Below are positions 7,003 to 9,040 of a stretch of DNA of 9,040 nucleotides, in pieces (position 1 is the first letter of the stretch; every line of letters starts with the position of its first letter). Below the pieces are notes generated by a model. The model was not told the origin of the DNA. It made no database searches and worked only from the letters and a program-made list of their open reading frames with translations. The translations under genes and the position numbers were made by a program. This stretch comes from an uncultured Alistipes sp. (lineage in GTDB: Bacteria; Bacteroidota; Bacteroidia; Bacteroidales; Rikenellaceae): the NCBI GenBank assembly GCA_947173915.1, contig CAMWGZ010000045.1, positions 1-9,040 of the forward strand, written 5' to 3'.

Positions 7003-7205
7003 GATAAAACAGAAAGCGTGGTGCCGAAACTTATTTTAGTCAGACAGGTCGTAGGAAACCTTGAAGATAAATAAGCAACAGCCCCACGCCTATACCCACA
7101 AAATATGGATACGACGCGGCAAGATGTTCGCCTATTCTCTCTTCTGTCGAATTTCCTACGTTCGTCTGACGAGAACAAGCTACACTTTCCGTGTATTCAA
7201 TATGT
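7003..7205 (-). ncRNA. ssrS: Probable 6S RNA (SsrS, Bacteroidales type)
   Basis: No credible protein fits this stretch, but the minus-strand transcript folds into one long interrupted rod. The closing stem ACGGAAAGUGU (7192-7182) pairs with ACGCUUUCUGU (7019-7009), with two wobble pairs. Then comes a large open bubble (7181-7171 facing 7038-7020). Then GUCAGAC (7170-7164) pairs with GUCUGAC (7045-7039), and CGUAGGAAA (7160-7152) with UUUCCUACG (7058-7050). Further in, GAAG pairs with CUUC and AAUAGG (7136-7131) with CUUAUU (7075-7070), and the tip is closed by CCGCG/CGUGG and UAUCC/GGGUA. Closing stem, central bubble and long terminal arm in about 200 nt are the architecture of 6S RNA, which binds the housekeeping RNA polymerase by mimicking an open promoter. 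An exact-consensus promoter lies just upstream. The family may correspond to the Bacteroidales-1 RNA. Ends are estimated from the promoter and the closing stem. Confidence 0.75.
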
Positions 7206-7210
7206 TACTA

Positions 7211-7241
7211 CAAAAGTAGCATATTTAGCGGAAATTGCAAA
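7211..7241 (-). promoter_or_regulatory. Promoter of the 6S RNA
   Basis: Minus strand: TTTG (7241-7238), 19 bases, then TACTTTTG (7218-7211), an exact match to TAnnTTTG. The predicted start near 7205 places the 6S closing stem about 13 bases into the transcript. Confidence 0.75.
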
Positions 7242-7451
7242 ACATCTTTCCGATTTCTCGGCACTGTTGCTATTTATTACGGATGCAAAGTTCTCAAAAA
7301 CAAAGTTTCCATCCAACACACAGACCGGTGGATTCCAAAATTTGTTCGTTATATCCTGGGAAAATATCGGAAACGAGGAAGCCGCCGGCATGGAAACTGA
7401 CGGCAACTGCCGGCTCCGGCGAATCCGAGGCATCCGCGACACAGCGGCACG
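7242..7451. other. Intergenic stretch between 6S RNA promoter and tRNA terminator
   Basis: No gene is supported here. Short open frames on both strands encode low-complexity, unrecognised peptides. A perfect inverted repeat GCCGGCA (7384-7390) / TGCCGGC (7408-7414) is present without a T-run on either side, so it is not called a terminator. Confidence 0.4.
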
Positions 7452-7482
7452 AAAAAAGAGGTTACCCGACGGATAACCTCTT
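7452..7482 (-). terminator. Intrinsic terminator of tRNA-Thr
   Basis: Minus-strand transcript: AAGAGGUUAUCC (7482-7471), loop GUC, GGGUAACCUCUU (7467-7456), a 12-bp stem with one wobble pair, running directly into a U-tract (7457-7452). It begins 7 bases after the tRNA discriminator base. Confidence 0.88.
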
Positions 7483-7489
7483 GACTCCG

Positions 7490-7561
<72 letters not shown>

Positions 7562-7583
7562 AATTTATCGCTCGAAAGCGGTG

Positions 7584-7614
7584 CAAATATAGACAATATA
7601 AACAAATCTGCAAA
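7584..7614 (-). promoter_or_regulatory. Promoter of tRNA-Thr
   Basis: Minus strand: TTTG (7614-7611), 19 bases, then TATATTTG (7591-7584), an exact match to the Bacteroidetes -7 consensus. Start is predicted near 7579, giving a leader of about 17 bases before the mature tRNA. Confidence 0.8.
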
Positions 7615-7949
7615 AAGTTATCCGATATTTTTTTTATCCGGCAGAAAAAAACCGCTGATTTCTCCCGCCGTCCCATCGGCAAACGCCCCTGCACGCACAG
7701 CGGCGACCGGCCGAAATCAGGACCTGCGCCCTCCGGCATCCGCTCCGCCGCATGCGGCCTCCTGCGGCCGTTCCCTCCCGCACTGCCCGCAGGCCGCCCG
7801 GCAAGGTTCCCTCTGCGGGACATGGCGACAAGGCGCGGGATTCCCCCGGACGGAGCGGCAGCGAAGAGACGACGATCGAAATCCGCCGAAAAAAGTACGC
7901 AATTGACAATCATTTTATATCTATGCTTCCGCTATTTAACTTAAAACGC
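7615..7949. other. GC-rich intergenic stretch with inverted repeats
   Basis: Between the divergent tRNA-Thr and the epimerase gene. About 7660-7880 is strikingly GC-rich while both flanks are AT-rich. It holds a perfect 12-bp palindrome GCCGCATGCGGC (7747-7758) and a 7-bp inverted repeat CCTGCGG (7761-7767) / CCGCAGG (7787-7793). No open frame here has recognisable content. A weak promoter candidate for the epimerase is TTG at 7903-7905 with TATGCTTC at 7922-7929, but its 16-base spacing is shorter than in the other three promoters. Confidence 0.4.
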
Positions 7950-8897
7950 ATGAAACGTATCTTAATCGTAGGTGCCGGTGGTCAAATCGGTTCCGAATTA
8001 ACGACTTATCTTCGTAAGATTTACGGCAACGACAACGTCGTAGCCACCGACGTGCGCGAGTGCAAGCAGCTCGCCGAGTCGGGTCCCTTTCAGGTAATGA
8101 ACGCTTTGGACGCGGCGGCAATGGCCGAGCTGGTATCGAAGCAGAAGATCGACTCCATCTTCAATCTGGTGGCCCTCCTTTCGGCCGTCGGCGAGGCGAA
8201 GCCGCAGACTGCATGGCAGATCAACATCGGCGCGCTGATGAACTCGCTCGAAGTGGCGCGCGAGTACAACTGCTCCGTCTTCACCCCCTCGTCGATCGGT
8301 GCCTTCGGCCCCTCGTCCCCCAAGGACAAGACCCCGCAGGATACCGTGATGCGCCCCACGACCATCTACGGTGTCTGCAAGGTCACGGGCGAGCTGCTGG
8401 GCGACTACTATCACTCCCGCTTCGGAGTCGATGCCCGTTCGGTACGTTTCCCGGGTCTGATCTCGAACGTCACGCTTCCGGGCGGCGGCACGACCGACTA
8501 TGCGGTGGAGATCTACTACGAAGCCATCCGCAAGGGTCACTTCACCTGCCCCGTGCCGAGCGATGTTTACATGGACATGATGTATATGCCCGACGCCCTG
8601 CGCGCCTGCGTGGAGCTGATGGAGGCCGACCCCGCCAAACTGATCCACCGCAACAGCTTCAACATCGCCTCGATGAGCTTCACGCCGGAGATCATCTGCG
8701 CCGAGATCAAGAAGCGTCTGCCCGACTTCACGATGGACTACAACGTCGATCCCGTGAAGAAGGCCATCGCCGAGAGCTGGCCCAACTCGCTCGACGACAC
8801 CTGCGCCCGCGAGGAATGGGGCTGGAAACCCGAGTGGAATCTGTCGAGCATGACCGACGACATGCTGGAGGTCATCCGCAAGAAGAACCTCAAATAA
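7950..8897 (+). CDS. NAD-dependent epimerase/dehydratase, probable L-threonine 3-dehydrogenase (SDR type)
   Basis: A 315-aa extended short-chain dehydrogenase. From ATG 7950 the Rossmann motif GAGGQIG is at residues 8-14, an acidic Asp34 (ATDVRE) ends the second strand as expected for NAD over NADP, TPSSIGAFGP (112-121) holds the catalytic Ser, and YGVCK gives Tyr140 and Lys144. GVDARSVRFPGLIS (159-172) and the DVYMDMMYMPDAL stretch (205-217) match the SDR-type threonine dehydrogenases that resemble UDP-galactose epimerase, as opposed to the zinc-dependent Tdh. The reaction would be L-threonine plus NAD+ to 2-amino-3-ketobutyrate, usually passed to the ligase Kbl, which is not in this window. 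The frame is open farther upstream, to a possible ATG at 7752, but that extension would cover GC-rich non-family sequence and place the Rossmann motif far from the N-terminus. A sugar-nucleotide epimerase is the less likely alternative. Confidence 0.88.
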   Translation: MKRILIVGAGGQIGSELTTYLRKIYGNDNVVATDVRECKQLAESGPFQVMNALDAAAMAELVSKQKIDSIFNLVALLSAVGEAKPQTAWQINIGALMNSLEVAREYNCSVFTPSSIGAFGPSSPKDKTPQDTVMRPTTIYGVCKVTGELLGDYYHSRFGVDARSVRFPGLISNVTLPGGGTTDYAVEIYYEAIRKGHFTCPVPSDVYMDMMYMPDALRACVELMEADPAKLIHRNSFNIASMSFTPEIICAEIKKRLPDFTMDYNVDPVKKAIAESWPNSLDDTCAREEWGWKPEWNLSSMTDDMLEVIRKKNLK

Positions 8898-8934
8898 TCC
8901 GCCGCCGGCCGTGCATCGGCGCGGCAGCGACACC

Positions 8935-8970
8935 GGGGAGGGATTCGGCCAACGAGTCCCTCCCCTTTTT
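8935..8970 (+). terminator. Intrinsic terminator of the epimerase gene
   Basis: GGGGAGGGATTC (8935-8946) pairs with GAGTCCCTCCCC (8954-8965), a 12-bp stem with one wobble pair and a 7-base loop, followed by TTTTT (8966-8970). It lies 37 bases after the stop, indicating that the gene ends its transcript here. Confidence 0.9.
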
Positions 8971-9014
8971 CGACCGGCGCGGCTCCCCGGCAGCGAGAGA
9001 AGACGCTCCCGCCT

Positions 9015-9040
9015 CGGTCTCTTAGACACATCTCCGAGCC
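9015..9040 (+). other. Nextera adapter-like tail (sequencing artefact)
   Basis: Bases 9015-9033 match the 19-base transposase mosaic end CTGTCTCTTATACACATCT with two mismatches (9016 and 9025), and 9034-9040 are CCGAGCC, the bases that follow it in the Illumina Nextera adapter. This is 24 of 26 bases. It is not genomic and marks the physical contig end. Confidence 0.88.

Noticed and set aside
7026..7033. TAAGTTTC as a promoter -7 element for the lipoprotein
   Set aside because: It lies in the central bubble of the predicted 6S RNA and has no TTTG at the right distance upstream.
6966..7178. 70-codon minus-strand frame just ahead of the lipoprotein
   Set aside because: Coincides with the 6S RNA rod; the pairing explains the sequence better and the peptide resembles no family.
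7105..7476. 123-codon plus-strand frame
   Set aside because: Overlaps the predicted 6S RNA, its promoter and the tRNA terminator; product unrecognised and without a sensible start context.
9015..9033. Tn5-type transposon end
   Set aside because: The mosaic end is followed by Nextera adapter bases and then the sequence stops; no transposase or second end is present.

Overview
The window looks like a metagenomic or draft-assembly contig from a gut Bacteroidales bacterium, most likely Alistipes or a close Rikenellaceae relative. The grounds are the high-GC coding sequence, three promoters of Bacteroidetes type (TTTG, 19 bases, then TAnnTTTG or a one-base variant), a tRNA gene without an encoded CCA, and gene families typical of the order. 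Genus is an inference. The last 26 bases closely match an Illumina Nextera adapter, so the right edge is a contig end and not genomic DNA.

Left half, 45-5313, plus strand: a complete [FeFe] hydrogenase locus. It holds a group B type [FeFe] hydrogenase with many N-terminal Fe-S cysteines, followed by the three dedicated H-cluster maturases in the order hydE, hydG, hydF. Gaps are 9, 151 and 12 bases. HydG makes the Fe(CO)(CN) units from tyrosine, HydE processes the HydG product toward the diiron subcluster, and HydF is the GTPase scaffold that delivers the [2Fe] unit to the hydrogenase. The expected role is fermentative H2 evolution or H2/redox balancing with ferredoxin in the cytoplasm. A strong hairpin terminator at 5351-5382 separates this block from convergent genes.

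Middle, 5408-7561, minus strand: a dihydroorotate-dehydrogenase-like flavoprotein of uncertain substrate with its own promoter, a small lipoprotein (probable DUF6567-like family), a roughly 200-nt rod-like RNA that I interpret as 6S RNA (SsrS, Bacteroidales type) with an exact-consensus promoter, and tRNA-Thr(GGT) with its own promoter and terminator.

Right end, 7562-9040: a GC-rich intergenic stretch with inverted repeats, then a plus-strand SDR-type NAD-dependent epimerase, probably an L-threonine 3-dehydrogenase, with a strong terminator, then the adapter-like tail. I found no mobile element, CRISPR array or defence system. The parts most worth a second look are the group B hydrogenase with its unusual cysteine set and the 6S RNA.
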